Source: Leptospira vanthielii serovar Holland str. Waz Holland = ATCC 700522 (GTDB lineage: Bacteria; Spirochaetota; Leptospiria; Leptospirales; Leptospiraceae). Taken from it: a stretch of 64,000 nucleotides of DNA. Positions 10,263-19,225 of this stretch are shown piece by piece. The translations under genes and the position numbers were made by a program. The stretch spans positions 100,555-164,554 of the forward strand of contig NZ_AOGY02000062.1 in NCBI RefSeq assembly GCF_000332455.1. The letters run 5' to 3'. Positions within the stretch are counted from its first letter, which is position 1. Every line of letters begins with the position of its first letter. The notes beneath the pieces are model-generated. The model was given only the letters and a program-made list of their open reading frames with translations, was not told the DNA's origin and did not search any database.

Positions 10263-11084
10263 ATGCAATTTTTATTAAGAGAAATTCGCCTATTCTTTGT
10301 TTGTTTGTCTTTTCTCTCCAGAATTCCCTCTCCTCAGTGGATTGGTTTTCAGGAAGAATGGTTACATAAATCAATCAAATACTCACCAACTGTGGGAATA
10401 ATGCTCGGAACCTTACAATGGTTTGCGTATATTATTTTCCAATTGTTTTTGGGTCCCAGTATTGCCTTTGTCATCTCGTTAGGGTTTTTATTAATCCTAA
10501 CAGGTGCCTTTCACGAAGATGGATTTTCTGATTTTTGTGACGGGATTGGCGGAGGTTGGAAAAGAGAAGATATCCTTCGGATCATGAAAGATAGCCGTGT
10601 TGGTAGTTTTGGAGCTGCCGGGATTTCTCTACTACTCGTTCTAAAAATTTTAGGAGCCTCGGAGTCCCTTGCATCCACTGGATTTCGTTTGCATCATATA
10701 CAATATTTCTGGAATGACCAACTGACTTCCGTTTGGTTATATTTCATTTCAGCACATAGTTTGAGTCGCTTTTTTTCAGTCCTTATGATGTTACTCCTTC
10801 CCTATGCTAAAGAAGAAGGTTATGCAAAACCAATGGCAAAAGAAATTACTTGGTCGCAAACTCTATTTGCAAGTCTTGCGGGACTAATTCCTTTTCTATT
10901 GTTATCTTACCAACATCCTTATTTTTTAATGAGTTTGGTTTTTATCATTCCGAGTTTATACTATATGTATTCTCTGATGAAACGTTGGATTGACGGTTTT
11001 ACAGGCGATTGTTTAGGAGCAGTCCAACAAGTAGTAGAAACTTGTATTTGGATTTCGGGAGTGTTTGTATGGACCTCTATTTAA
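10263..11084 (+). CDS. cobS: Adenosylcobinamide-GDP ribazoletransferase (cobalamin synthase)
   Basis: Integral membrane enzyme of 273 residues that joins adenosylcobinamide-GDP to alpha-ribazole (phosphate), the last assembly step of cobalamin. Signatures are LSRIPSP near the N-terminus, the acidic [18 protein letters not shown] region, which holds the metal-binding residues, DSRVGSFGA, and [10 protein letters not shown] near the C-terminus. Several hydrophobic segments lie between these. It starts eight bases after cobT, and its last 16 bases overlap the phosphatase gene, so the three genes form an operon. Confidence 0.92.
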   Translation: MQFLLREIRLFFVCLSFLSRIPSPQWIGFQEEWLHKSIKYSPTVGIMLGTLQWFAYIIFQLFLGPSIAFVISLGFLLILTGAFHEDGFSDFCDGIGGGWKREDILRIMKDSRVGSFGAAGISLLLVLKILGASESLASTGFRLHHIQYFWNDQLTSVWLYFISAHSLSRFFSVLMMLLLPYAKEEGYAKPMAKEITWSQTLFASLAGLIPFLLLSYQHPYFLMSLVFIIPSLYYMYSLMKRWIDGFTGDCLGAVQQVVETCIWISGVFVWTSI

Positions 11085-11662
11085 TTCGCCATCCAGAAAC
11101 CATTGCTCCCAAAGGAACTTGTTATGGTCGAACCGACTTCCCTCTCAAATACCCTGTGGAAGATACAGCGGATTCTACTTTTCCTCATTTACCGCCAAAC
11201 TTTGATCATTTCCTCTCGAGTCCAGCACCCAGAGCTTTAAAATTATCTTCCGCACTTCTGTCCAAATACAAACTTTCTACAATAGACCATTCCTTAATAC
11301 CAACTGACGAACGTTTGTGGGAAATGAATTTTGGAGATTGGGATGGAAAACTTTGGGAAGAAATTCCTAGAAAAGAAACAATCCCTTGGATGAAGGATTT
11401 TGTCAATGCCAAGACTCCCGGAGGAGAAGCCTTTACAGATCTTATCTTTCGTATGGATTCGTTTTTAGAAGATTGGAAGGCAGGTGGACACTTACGAACC
11501 CATTGGGAAACAAACAACAATCAATCACTACGATCGCTCATTGTTGTTTGTCACTCCGGTCCAATCCGAGCAGTTCTTTGTAAACAATTCGGAACTCCCT
11601 ACGAAGAAGCATTCAAATCTCCCGTGGACTTCGGATCGGTCCACAAAATAGAAATCACCTAA
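11069..11662 (+). CDS. cobC: Histidine phosphatase family protein, probable alpha-ribazole phosphatase
   Basis: From ATG 11069 the protein has 197 residues and begins [23 protein letters not shown] is the phosphoglycerate-mutase-like RHG motif with P for G. GRTDFPL follows, and the second catalytic histidine is in [11 protein letters not shown]. Its position directly behind cobS, with a 16-base overlap, argues for removal of the phosphate from alpha-ribazole phosphate or adenosylcobalamin phosphate. The frame is open upstream to 11009, but that part lies within cobS. Confidence 0.85.
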   Translation: MDLYLIRHPETIAPKGTCYGRTDFPLKYPVEDTADSTFPHLPPNFDHFLSSPAPRALKLSSALLSKYKLSTIDHSLIPTDERLWEMNFGDWDGKLWEEIPRKETIPWMKDFVNAKTPGGEAFTDLIFRMDSFLEDWKAGGHLRTHWETNNNQSLRSLIVVCHSGPIRAVLCKQFGTPYEEAFKSPVDFGSVHKIEIT

Positions 11663-11665
11663 TAT

Positions 11666-11703
11666 CCGCTAAGTGGCGGAGAGGGCTGGTGATTTCACCA
11701 GCC
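11666..11703. terminator. Two adjacent hairpins between convergent cobC and gatB
   Basis: CCGCT-AAGT-GGCGG (11666-11679) is followed by GGCTGGTG-ATTT-CACCAGCC (11684-11703), a perfect 8-bp stem with a 4-base loop. There is no strong T-run on either side, so termination is an inference from the position between two convergent stop codons. Confidence 0.45.
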
Positions 11704-11729
11704 TATCGTTATCAAGAAGTTGAAGTAAA

Positions 11730-13193
11730 CTATACCTTCTTTTTTTCTCCGAGTGGACCTAACTTAGCAAGAATCAGTTCATTCACAAGTTTTGGGTCTG
11801 CCTTTCCTTTAGTTTCTTTCATGACTCCACCAACGATAGCACCAAGCACTCGATCTTTTCCGTTTTTCCAACCTTCCACTGATTCTGGTTGAGCCTCAAT
11901 CACTCGTATTACAATTTCTTCTAATGCTTTGTCATCCCGAACTACTTTTAAACCTTTGGATTCCACAATGGCTTCCGGTTGGTCTTTTGTGGTTAACATA
12001 TCTTCAAAAATAGATTTTGCGATTTTACCAGTGATTTCTCCTGAATTGATGAGTTTCACAAGTTTACCAATACGTAATGGATCAATGGCAAATTCCTGAA
12101 TGGAAATGTTTTCTTTGTTAACAATTCCAAGGATTTCATCCTTTACCCAGTTGGATGTTTTTTTAGCATCCCCAGAGATAAGAAGTGCTTCTTCAAAGTA
12201 TTCAGCAATCTCACGTTCGCTCGTAAGCACTTCAGCATCATAATCAGGAAGTCCCAGTTCCGTTTTGTATCTTTCTTTTTTTTGTCTAGGGAGTTCAGGT
12301 AAAGTTTTACGAATGTCTTCAATAAAAGAATCAGAAATTTGAATGGTTGGTAGATCTGGTTCAGGAAAATAACGATAGTCATGACTCATTTCTTTGGAAC
12401 GCATCGGAATGGTTTTGAGTAAAGTAGCATCCCAAAGTTTTGTCATCTGACGAAATGACTCACCACGAGAATACACATCCTTTTGCCATTCGATTTCATA
12501 GTCTATCGCTTGTTTTACGGCCTTAAAAGAGTTGAGGTTTTTAATTTCTACACGAGTTCGAAAACCTTTTTCACCAATATGTCGAATGGAAACGTTAGCA
12601 TCACAACGAAGTGACCCTTCTTCCATATTACAATCCGATACTTGAATGTATCGTAAAATTGTTTTTAGTTCATTTAAATAAACATAAGCTTCATCAGAAG
12701 AACGTAAGTCAGGTTCCGAAACAATTTCAATGAGAGGGGTTCCTGCACGATTGTAATCTACATAAGACCTGTTGATGGATGGATCATGAGAATGGATTAG
12801 TTTTCCCGCATCCTCTTCCATATGAATACGAGTGAGGGGGATGAACTTTTCTTCTGTTTCCCCTTTCAATTTGATATGGATTCCACCTTGCGTTGCATAA
12901 GGTTTATCAAACTGAGAAATCTGGTATCCTTTAGGTAAATCAGGGTAAAAATAATTTTTACGATCAAATTTTGTAAAACGTGTGATCTCACATCCAAGAG
13001 CAACACCGGCACGAACGGCTTTTTCGAGAACCACTTCGTTTAACACTGGCAATGTGCCAGGTAATGCCACACAAAGTGTTGAAATATGAGTATTGGGGCT
13101 ACCACCGAATTCGTTTGTGGCCGTAGAAAAAATTTTAGATAGAGTGTTGAGCTGGACGTGAACTTCCAGACCGATGATGACTTCGTATTCCAT
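11730..13193 (-). CDS. gatB: Aspartyl/glutamyl-tRNA amidotransferase subunit B
   Basis: A 487-residue GatB subunit, which binds misacylated Asp-tRNA(Asn) or Glu-tRNA(Gln) and phosphorylates and amidates the acyl group with ammonia from GatA. Signatures are [13 protein letters not shown] at the N-terminus, [16 protein letters not shown], the MEEDAGKL motif and RCDANVSI. The C-terminal part is the helical tRNA-binding YqeY-like domain. Length matches the family. It is preceded on the same strand by the hemerythrin gene, with a 59-bp gap, and is convergent with cobC. Confidence 0.95.
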   Translation of the reverse strand: MEYEVIIGLEVHVQLNTLSKIFSTATNEFGGSPNTHISTLCVALPGTLPVLNEVVLEKAVRAGVALGCEITRFTKFDRKNYFYPDLPKGYQISQFDKPYATQGGIHIKLKGETEEKFIPLTRIHMEEDAGKLIHSHDPSINRSYVDYNRAGTPLIEIVSEPDLRSSDEAYVYLNELKTILRYIQVSDCNMEEGSLRCDANVSIRHIGEKGFRTRVEIKNLNSFKAVKQAIDYEIEWQKDVYSRGESFRQMTKLWDATLLKTIPMRSKEMSHDYRYFPEPDLPTIQISDSFIEDIRKTLPELPRQKKERYKTELGLPDYDAEVLTSEREIAEYFEEALLISGDAKKTSNWVKDEILGIVNKENISIQEFAIDPLRIGKLVKLINSGEITGKIAKSIFEDMLTTKDQPEAIVESKGLKVVRDDKALEEIVIRVIEAQPESVEGWKNGKDRVLGAIVGGVMKETKGKADPKLVNELILAKLGPLGEKKKV

Positions 13194-13252
13194 GGGTTTG
13201 AAAACAGGATTTTCCCGGAAAATGAACCTGGCAATTCAATTTCCGACAGAAA

Positions 13253-14356
13253 TTAATCTAGCGGGTCAGGCGCCGATTGCATAACCAGTTTATATAGGTT
13301 TTTTTGCTCCCGAGAGATGCTAATTTCGCCAGTTTGGTGCAGTTTTTTCGTAAACTCAGAAAGTTCTCTCACTCGAGATTCAAAAGCCAGACCAATTTTT
13401 TTATCCTCAAGGGCAATATGGGACAAAAGCCAATTTCGCAAATCCTGGACCAAATGTAATCCAGCCCGCGGATTTCCTAATTTAAATTCATCGTTTCTTG
13501 TTTTGATAAAATCAATAAACCGTTTGTGTTGGTTCATGTGGTTGACCACATCGGTATATCGAAAGTAACGCATAATTTTATCTTCCACACCAAAATGGTC
13601 TTTTGTATATTCAATTGCTGCGGCGATGACCTTATGGAAGGTATCACTAGCACTATCACCTAACTTTAGTGAATGGTCCAATTCAACGATCATTTTCAAA
13701 AGCCAAATGTGTTGCAAATCGATGATAGGAATTCCCGTAGAAAGATTATATGTTTTCCATATATTTCTGATTTCTTGAATGGTATCAATGGATTGTTCGT
13801 GAAGCGAAATATGTGTTGTATCCATTTGTATAATGTTTTGATAAATCAAAAGTTGTTCTTTAGAAATTGGATATTTTCCTGACTTTAAAATTTCGTTACA
13901 GTACGACTTTAAATCAATACCACTTGCTTTAAAGAACTCTGCATAATCGGTATCATCATGTAAAATATGTTGGAAAAGCCATTTTTTGAGAATTTGTAAA
14001 ATACCCAGAGCAGCCATCTGGTTATCTTTTGCTTCATAATATTTTTCCGTTAACCGTTCTACAAATTTGCGATGGCCTTGGATATGTTCTGAAAATTTGG
14101 GATAGTTAAAATGTTCAAGGATATCTTCTTCTAATGCAAAATGTTCTGCCACATAATCCAAAGCTTTTCGAAAGGACGAATGAACATCAACTTCGGATCC
14201 CTCTTTTTCTGATGCAACAATGGTTTCTTCTAGTTCTAAGATGATATGAACCAACCAAACATGTTGTAAGTCAATGATGGGAATTCCGAGATGGAAAGGT
14301 TCACTTAACCATGTGATTCGTAAGGAATCTAAATGTGCGGAGTAATCCTTTTGCAT
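13253..14356 (-). CDS. Tandem two-domain hemerythrin
   Basis: A 367-residue soluble protein made of two bacteriohemerythrin domains (about residues 10-150 and 195-340). Each keeps the full di-iron ligand set. Domain 1 has DLQH, HFALEE, EHIQGH and QHILHDD; domain 2 has DLQH, HFGVED, NHMNQH and SHIALED. Both repeats share the phrase GIPIIDLQH. Hemerythrins bind O2 or NO at the di-iron site. A near-perfect Fnr/Dnr-type box lies 63 bp upstream, like those before norC and nnrS in this window, so I infer a role in NO or low-oxygen response. No signal peptide or membrane segment is seen. Confidence 0.85.
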   Translation of the reverse strand: MQKDYSAHLDSLRITWLSEPFHLGIPIIDLQHVWLVHIILELEETIVASEKEGSEVDVHSSFRKALDYVAEHFALEEDILEHFNYPKFSEHIQGHRKFVERLTEKYYEAKDNQMAALGILQILKKWLFQHILHDDTDYAEFFKASGIDLKSYCNEILKSGKYPISKEQLLIYQNIIQMDTTHISLHEQSIDTIQEIRNIWKTYNLSTGIPIIDLQHIWLLKMIVELDHSLKLGDSASDTFHKVIAAAIEYTKDHFGVEDKIMRYFRYTDVVNHMNQHKRFIDFIKTRNDEFKLGNPRAGLHLVQDLRNWLLSHIALEDKKIGLAFESRVRELSEFTKKLHQTGEISISREQKNLYKLVMQSAPDPLD

Positions 14357-14412
14357 AGTTCCACAAAAATAATCACGAGTGCGATGTCACTGAATTAGAA
14401 TCATTTTAGGAA

Positions 14413-14426
14413 TTGATATTTATCAG
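14413..14426 (-). promoter_or_regulatory. Fnr/Dnr-type operator upstream of the hemerythrin gene
   Basis: TTGAT-ATTT-ATCAG on the plus strand matches TTGAT-N4-ATCAA at nine of ten positions. Its centre is about 63 bp before the hemerythrin ATG at 14356. No clear -10 was found at the class II spacing seen for norC. Confidence 0.6.
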
Positions 14427-14498
14427 TACTTTCTAAAAAACGAGAATGTTGATTAAAGGATGAGAAGTTACGAAGATTTTGTAGCGAATTCAGGAGGT

Positions 14499-14525
14499 GC
14501 ACTCCCGAGTATTCCCCAGGAGTGC
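14499..14525. terminator. Hairpin behind the aldehyde dehydrogenase gene
   Basis: GCACTCC and GGAGTGC form a 7-bp stem with a 13-base loop in the 191-bp gap between the aldehyde dehydrogenase stop and the hemerythrin start. The T-tract is weak on both sides. Confidence 0.3.
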
Positions 14526-14547
14526 GTTATCTTTAAGCGTAATTAGA

Positions 14548-16023
14548 CTAAACGAAAAATTTAGTGGTTAACTTTACCATAAGTCTCACAAAACCAGAGT
14601 AAGGTGGATACATCAATTTAGCGATGGATGCCTTAGGAGTTTGTAAAACAGATCTTTCATGCGAAAAGGTTTTGAAACCAAAAATTCCATGGTAACTACC
14701 ATGACCAGAATGGTTTACTCCACCGAAGGGAAGATTTGGATTCACTAAGTGAAGGATCACATCATTGATGACTGCCCCACCAGAACTTGTCCTACGAAGC
14801 ACATATTTAGATGTACTTCTCCTTTTTGTGAAAATATACAAGGCCAATGGTTTTGGTTTTTCATTGATGATATGGATGGCTTCATCCAAAGTTTTGTAAG
14901 TGATGATTGGAAGGAGTGGTCCAAAAATTTCATCTTCCATAATACGGGCATCTAAAGTCACATTCGTAAGAATGGTTGGTGCAATAAAGTTATCAGAACT
15001 TCTTGTTTCTCCACCATAAGCAACTTTGGCACCTTTTTTCACCGCATCTTCAATATAAGAAGAAACTCTTCCAAAGTTCTTTGCGTTCACAATACGGCAA
15101 AAATCTGCACTTGCTGTGAAATTTTCAGGTTTGGATTTAAAGAAACTTTCGGTTGTTTCCTTGGCATTTTTTACAAATTCATCTACTTTGGATTCAGGAA
15201 TCAAAAGATAATCGGGGGCAACACAGGTTTGTCCTGCATTTAAAAATTTTCCCCACATAATTCTTTCTGCAGCCACTTTCATATCGGCATCTTCTGCAAC
15301 AATGGAAGGCGACTTGCCACCTAACTCTAACGTTACGCTTGTGAGATTTTTTGCTGCAGCAGCCATAACAATTTTACCAACAGGAGTAGAGCCAGTAAAA
15401 AAGATATGATCGAAAGGTACTTCGAGGAGTGCTGTGGCAACAGCAACATCTCCTTCAAATACAGCCACTTCCTCCTCAGAGAATACTTCACTTAACATCG
15501 CTTTGATGACATCCGCAGTATGTGGAGTGAACTCAGAAGGTTTTAACATCACAGTGTTACCCGCAGCAATCGCAGCTGCCAAAGGGGCAATCGCTAGATG
15601 AAATGGATAATTCCAAGGAGCAATGATGAGACAAACACCTTTGGGCTCATAAACGATACGACTGGTTGCCCCAAGTAAAGTGGGCGGTGTCATTACGTTT
15701 TTTGGGCGCATCCAATGTTTTACATGGCGGATGGCATCATTGATCTCTGCAATGGTCGGAAGAATTTCCGTAATGTCTACTTCTCCGGCTGATTTTTTAA
15801 AATCGGAGTGGAGAGCCGTTTGGATCTCTTTTTGGTATTTAAGGACAACGTCTTTTAGTTTCTTTAGTTTTGTAATTCGAGTTTTGAAATTCGACAATCG
15901 AAGTTGCAAAGCCTTTGCCTTCTGCGCTTTGAAAATACGGTCAATATCGGATGGAGTAAAACTTTTTGTTTGGATCACAGCCTTTCCAGTGGTAGGGGCT
16001 TGTGTAAGAGTAGCTTGGGTCAT
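14548..16023 (-). CDS. Aldehyde dehydrogenase (class 3-like)
   Basis: A 491-residue NAD(P)-dependent aldehyde dehydrogenase. The cofactor motif [10 protein letters not shown], the catalytic glutamate in TLELGGKSP and the catalytic cysteine in [13 protein letters not shown] are all present, and PWNYPFHLA precedes them. The C-terminal hydrophobic segment ([20 protein letters not shown]) may associate with the membrane, as in fatty-aldehyde dehydrogenases of this class. The substrate is therefore plausibly a medium or long-chain aldehyde, but this is inference. It is the last gene of the minus-strand run behind the two cyclase genes, with an 86-bp gap. Confidence 0.9.
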   Translation of the reverse strand: MTQATLTQAPTTGKAVIQTKSFTPSDIDRIFKAQKAKALQLRLSNFKTRITKLKKLKDVVLKYQKEIQTALHSDFKKSAGEVDITEILPTIAEINDAIRHVKHWMRPKNVMTPPTLLGATSRIVYEPKGVCLIIAPWNYPFHLAIAPLAAAIAAGNTVMLKPSEFTPHTADVIKAMLSEVFSEEEVAVFEGDVAVATALLEVPFDHIFFTGSTPVGKIVMAAAAKNLTSVTLELGGKSPSIVAEDADMKVAAERIMWGKFLNAGQTCVAPDYLLIPESKVDEFVKNAKETTESFFKSKPENFTASADFCRIVNAKNFGRVSSYIEDAVKKGAKVAYGGETRSSDNFIAPTILTNVTLDARIMEDEIFGPLLPIITYKTLDEAIHIINEKPKPLALYIFTKRRSTSKYVLRRTSSGGAVINDVILHLVNPNLPFGGVNHSGHGSYHGIFGFKTFSHERSVLQTPKASIAKLMYPPYSGFVRLMVKLTTKFFV

Positions 16024-16109
16024 TGGGAATCTCCGTATTACTGACTCTCGTTCATTTAGAGAGGAAGTTCAAGAACTTTTTCATAAATCGGGGCGAATCT
16101 ATGTCTTTT

Positions 16110-18254
16110 TTATGCCAAAAATCCCTTCCCAAACCCGGGGGGAGGTCCGTTTTGTGCATACAATTCCGTGCGTTCCAAATACAATTTTGCCGCTTTGTCA
16201 GAAGGATCGATACCAAAAACAGCGCGAAATCCTGCGCCGGCCTTTTCAAACTCCCCATCCCAAAACAAATTTACACTTTCTTCAAACTGATCTTTTGTTT
16301 TTAACTTTAAATCAAAAGATTCTTCCACACCTTCCACCAACACTTGCGCGATCCCTATTAACTTTTGTTTGGCTGGAATCTTAATAAAATCTAACAAACG
16401 GTGTGGATAGGAATCAGGATGTTTTAATTCAAGGAGTGCATCTAAACTTAAAATAATTTTGGCACCGTATTTTTTGGTCATGGATTCTAATGAGTTGGCA
16501 ACACCCATCGAATCGGAGAGAACTGCGGACTCAATCCTTTGTTCTTCACCAATAATACCTAACATAAGCTCCCCAAAATGAATCCCCACTCCGATTTGAA
16601 TGTCGCCGATCCGGTGGGGTTTTGATTCTTTGTTCCATCTTGCAATTGTTTTGTGCATTTCAATACCAGCAGACAAAGCATCTTCCGGTTGTTTTTCAAA
16701 CAAAGCAAAAATGGCATCTCCCACATACTTTTCAATAAATCCATTATGAGACCTGATGGTAGGCCCCACTTGGCGCAAATAATCATTCAGAAAAAGAAAT
16801 GTTTCTTCAGGGCTTAAAGTTTCAGAGATAGCGGTAAAATCACGAATATCAGAAGACAATACTGACATTTGTTTTACGATAAAATCTCCACGTTTGACCC
16901 TGGTTTTAGATTGTTGAGAAAATAATTGAATGAGTCGTAAAGGTACAAACTTCGCATATACTTGGTTAGATGCCTCTAGCCGATTATTTACTTCAATTAA
17001 TTCTGTCGTTAAAGTATCCATAGAAGAATAAAACCGAGCATTCCTTCTCGCAAGGAGAATACTCTGAAACAAAAAGAATACAAAAAGAGAAAATGGCATA
17101 ATCGGTTGGGATTGAAACCAATAATTCCCAGCCATCAAATCATGGGTAGACCCAAGCATAAGTAACAGTGATCCATAAAATACCAAACTACTATCTCTCT
17201 TTTTCTGGCGGTAGATCTTAAGAATTACATAAAAAGAACATACACTAAAAAATAGAATCACCACTTGTGAAAAAATATTTGTTTTGGTGAAGAGTTTAGC
17301 ATCTGTTAAAACTACAAAGGAAACATAACAAGCAGTAATACTCCAACACGAGTACAACATCCATTTCGGAACTTCCGAACGGCCGGGAAATAAACTCTTC
17401 AAATACCCTAAGAAAAAACACACAAGCAGAGGTGCCGATGTATAATCTAATACTTGCATCCAATGCCAAGAGAAATCTGGAAATGCATAAATGATATAGT
17501 AGTTATCGAGTACAACAAGTCGCAGCCCAGTGAACAGACAAAACAAAGCAAAAAAAAGGGAACTTTTCTCTTCCCTACGAAAGAAAAAAACAGTCAGCTG
17601 GTAGAGAGCCATGGTCAACATAGCACCAAAAACAAATACCTCTCCCGCCGAATAAATTAATGATTCGTTTTGAATGACTTCTTTGGTTCCAATTTCAATT
17701 GGTTTTCTGTACCCACCACGAGCATGATGAAAATTACTGACCACAAAGAGTATTTCTTGTTCATAGTCTTCTGGTTGAAAGGATACATATTGGATTTGGT
17801 ATTTGGGAATGGCACTTAGTTCATCCGCTCCCACCTTTCCAGAACTCGCTATTTTTTGACGATTGATATAGAGTTCGTAGGAACTCGTTGCTGGTTGTAC
17901 TCGAAGATAATAACGAATGTTTGGATCTGGAACTCTAAATGTTAGGCGGAATACCGCATAACCATCGCCACCTTCTCCTTCCGGTCGGTAAGAATTCCAA
18001 GAAGAAGGAACTTTAACATAAATTTTGTTCGGTTCCTTTATTTTTTCAAATAAACTTTCGCCATAAACTTCTCCCCAATACAATTCCCATTCGCCACTAG
18101 TGGAAAGTTTTTTATGATCTTTTACATACTCAGGAGGAAGTTCCAGATAACCTTTGATCGCCTCAGGAGAAGTGCCAAAATTGCAGGAACATAATACAAA
18201 TATAGAAATAAAAAATATAAAAACCGATGAGATGGTTTTCACTATTTTTCCCAT
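16110..18254 (-). CDS. 7TMR-DISM receptor with class III cyclase domain, C1-like (transition-state residues lost)
   Basis: About 714 residues from ATG 18254 (the frame is open to ATG 18272). It has a lipoprotein-type signal (FFISIFVLCSC), an extracytoplasmic jelly-roll-like domain ending in the 7TMR-DISM phrase NFHHARGGYRKPIEIG, seven hydrophobic segments, a coiled linker and a class III cyclase domain, then a TPR-like tail. Both metal-binding aspartates are present (SSDIRDFT and YVGDAIF). The family's Asn and Arg (V-N-L-A-S-R) are replaced in SDSMGVANSLES by Gly and Ser, and the specificity Thr by Ala. It should be inactive alone but could supply metals to a partner. It overlaps the preceding cyclase gene by 13 bases. 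Confidence 0.85.
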   Translation of the reverse strand: MGKIVKTISSVFIFFISIFVLCSCNFGTSPEAIKGYLELPPEYVKDHKKLSTSGEWELYWGEVYGESLFEKIKEPNKIYVKVPSSWNSYRPEGEGGDGYAVFRLTFRVPDPNIRYYLRVQPATSSYELYINRQKIASSGKVGADELSAIPKYQIQYVSFQPEDYEQEILFVVSNFHHARGGYRKPIEIGTKEVIQNESLIYSAGEVFVFGAMLTMALYQLTVFFFRREEKSSLFFALFCLFTGLRLVVLDNYYIIYAFPDFSWHWMQVLDYTSAPLLVCFFLGYLKSLFPGRSEVPKWMLYSCWSITACYVSFVVLTDAKLFTKTNIFSQVVILFFSVCSFYVILKIYRQKKRDSSLVFYGSLLLMLGSTHDLMAGNYWFQSQPIMPFSLFVFFLFQSILLARRNARFYSSMDTLTTELIEVNNRLEASNQVYAKFVPLRLIQLFSQQSKTRVKRGDFIVKQMSVLSSDIRDFTAISETLSPEETFLFLNDYLRQVGPTIRSHNGFIEKYVGDAIFALFEKQPEDALSAGIEMHKTIARWNKESKPHRIGDIQIGVGIHFGELMLGIIGEEQRIESAVLSDSMGVANSLESMTKKYGAKIILSLDALLELKHPDSYPHRLLDFIKIPAKQKLIGIAQVLVEGVEESFDLKLKTKDQFEESVNLFWDGEFEKAGAGFRAVFGIDPSDKAAKLYLERTELYAQNGPPPGFGKGFLA

Positions 18255-19225
18255 GCAGATACCCCATCCCAATCTTCACCAACACCTGCGGTTTGGTAGT
18301 ATTCGCATCTTTCAATATAAATTTGTGCTGCCAAATCTTCAGGATTGTTTGCAAATACAGCACGAAATCCTTCCAATGCAGAAACAAAATCAGCACGTTC
18401 ATAATCAAAAATCGCCGCTTCAAATTGTTCTCTATTTTCAATTTTTTTATTAGAAATTGCATCGATGTCGGGAATCAAAACCTCGGCAATCATTACTGTT
18501 TCTTGTTTTCCTTTAACTCGCACAAAATCCAAAATCCGATAAGGAATTGTATCTAAATCTTCGTGCAACATAAGAGATGTTAGGCTAACCAAAATTCTTG
18601 CACCATATTTTTTTGTTAAACCTTGAATACGACTCGAAAGATTGACAGTATCAGAAATCACCGTAGATTCGAATCTTTCTTCTTCTCCCAAAATTCCGAG
18701 CATGGTATCCCCTGAATGGATTCCAATTCCAGCATGTAGTGGTAAATAACCGAAAGTTATCCTACGTTCATTATATTTTTCTAATTCCCATTGGATATCT
18801 TCAGCGGCCTTGATTGAATTCTGAATCCCCCCGTCAAACAATGCCATGATGGCACTTCCAATATATTTATCGATAAAACCATTATTTTTGCGAACACAAG
18901 GCCCAATCCGTCCTAAATAAGAATTGGTAAATAACATTCTATTTTCAAGAGGTATAGAATAAATAATATCCCAATATTCCCAAATATCTGCAAACAAAAC
19001 TGTAATTTCCCTTTCGCTACTATCACCTAACCGAACTTCTTCGATACTTTCCTTACCTAAATGTGTTAAAAAGTCGCGGGGAATAAATTTAGCGTAAAAT
19101 CGATTTGTTAAAATAAACTGTTCGTTGATAGTTTCAAATTCTTCTTTTAAAAGTATTTTTTTACGAAAGGTTCTTGCCGTACGAAGTGTAACAATTGTAG
19201 ATTGCACACCAAAAAACAAAAACAC
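18242..19225 (-). CDS. 3' part of a frameshifted 7TMR-DISM cyclase gene: class III cyclase domain, C2-like
   Basis: This is the catalytic part of a receptor whose 5' part is the frame at 19147-20358. The first start available in this frame is GTG 19225, inside the last membrane segment and without a ribosome site. Read through from the 5' part after a +1 or -2 change at the poly-G tract, it gives a normal 7TMR-DISM cyclase. The first metal Asp is kept (FADI), but the second is Ser (DKYIGSAIMALF instead of GD). The specificity Lys (DKYIG) and Thr and the catalytic Asn/Arg (DTVNLSSRIQG) are intact. This mirrors the C2 domain of animal adenylyl cyclases. A TPR-like tail follows, as in the paralogues. 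Confidence 0.75.
   Translation of the reverse strand: MFLFFGVQSTIVTLRTARTFRKKILLKEEFETINEQFILTNRFYAKFIPRDFLTHLGKESIEEVRLGDSSEREITVLFADIWEYWDIIYSIPLENRMLFTNSYLGRIGPCVRKNNGFIDKYIGSAIMALFDGGIQNSIKAAEDIQWELEKYNERRITFGYLPLHAGIGIHSGDTMLGILGEEERFESTVISDTVNLSSRIQGLTKKYGARILVSLTSLMLHEDLDTIPYRILDFVRVKGKQETVMIAEVLIPDIDAISNKKIENREQFEAAIFDYERADFVSALEGFRAVFANNPEDLAAQIYIERCEYYQTAGVGEDWDGVSAWEK

Noticed and set aside
19147..19225. Two independent short genes overlapping at the poly-G tract
   Set aside because: The tail of the first and the start of the second have no ribosome site or sensible sequence, whereas the joined frame matches two full-length paralogues in the window.
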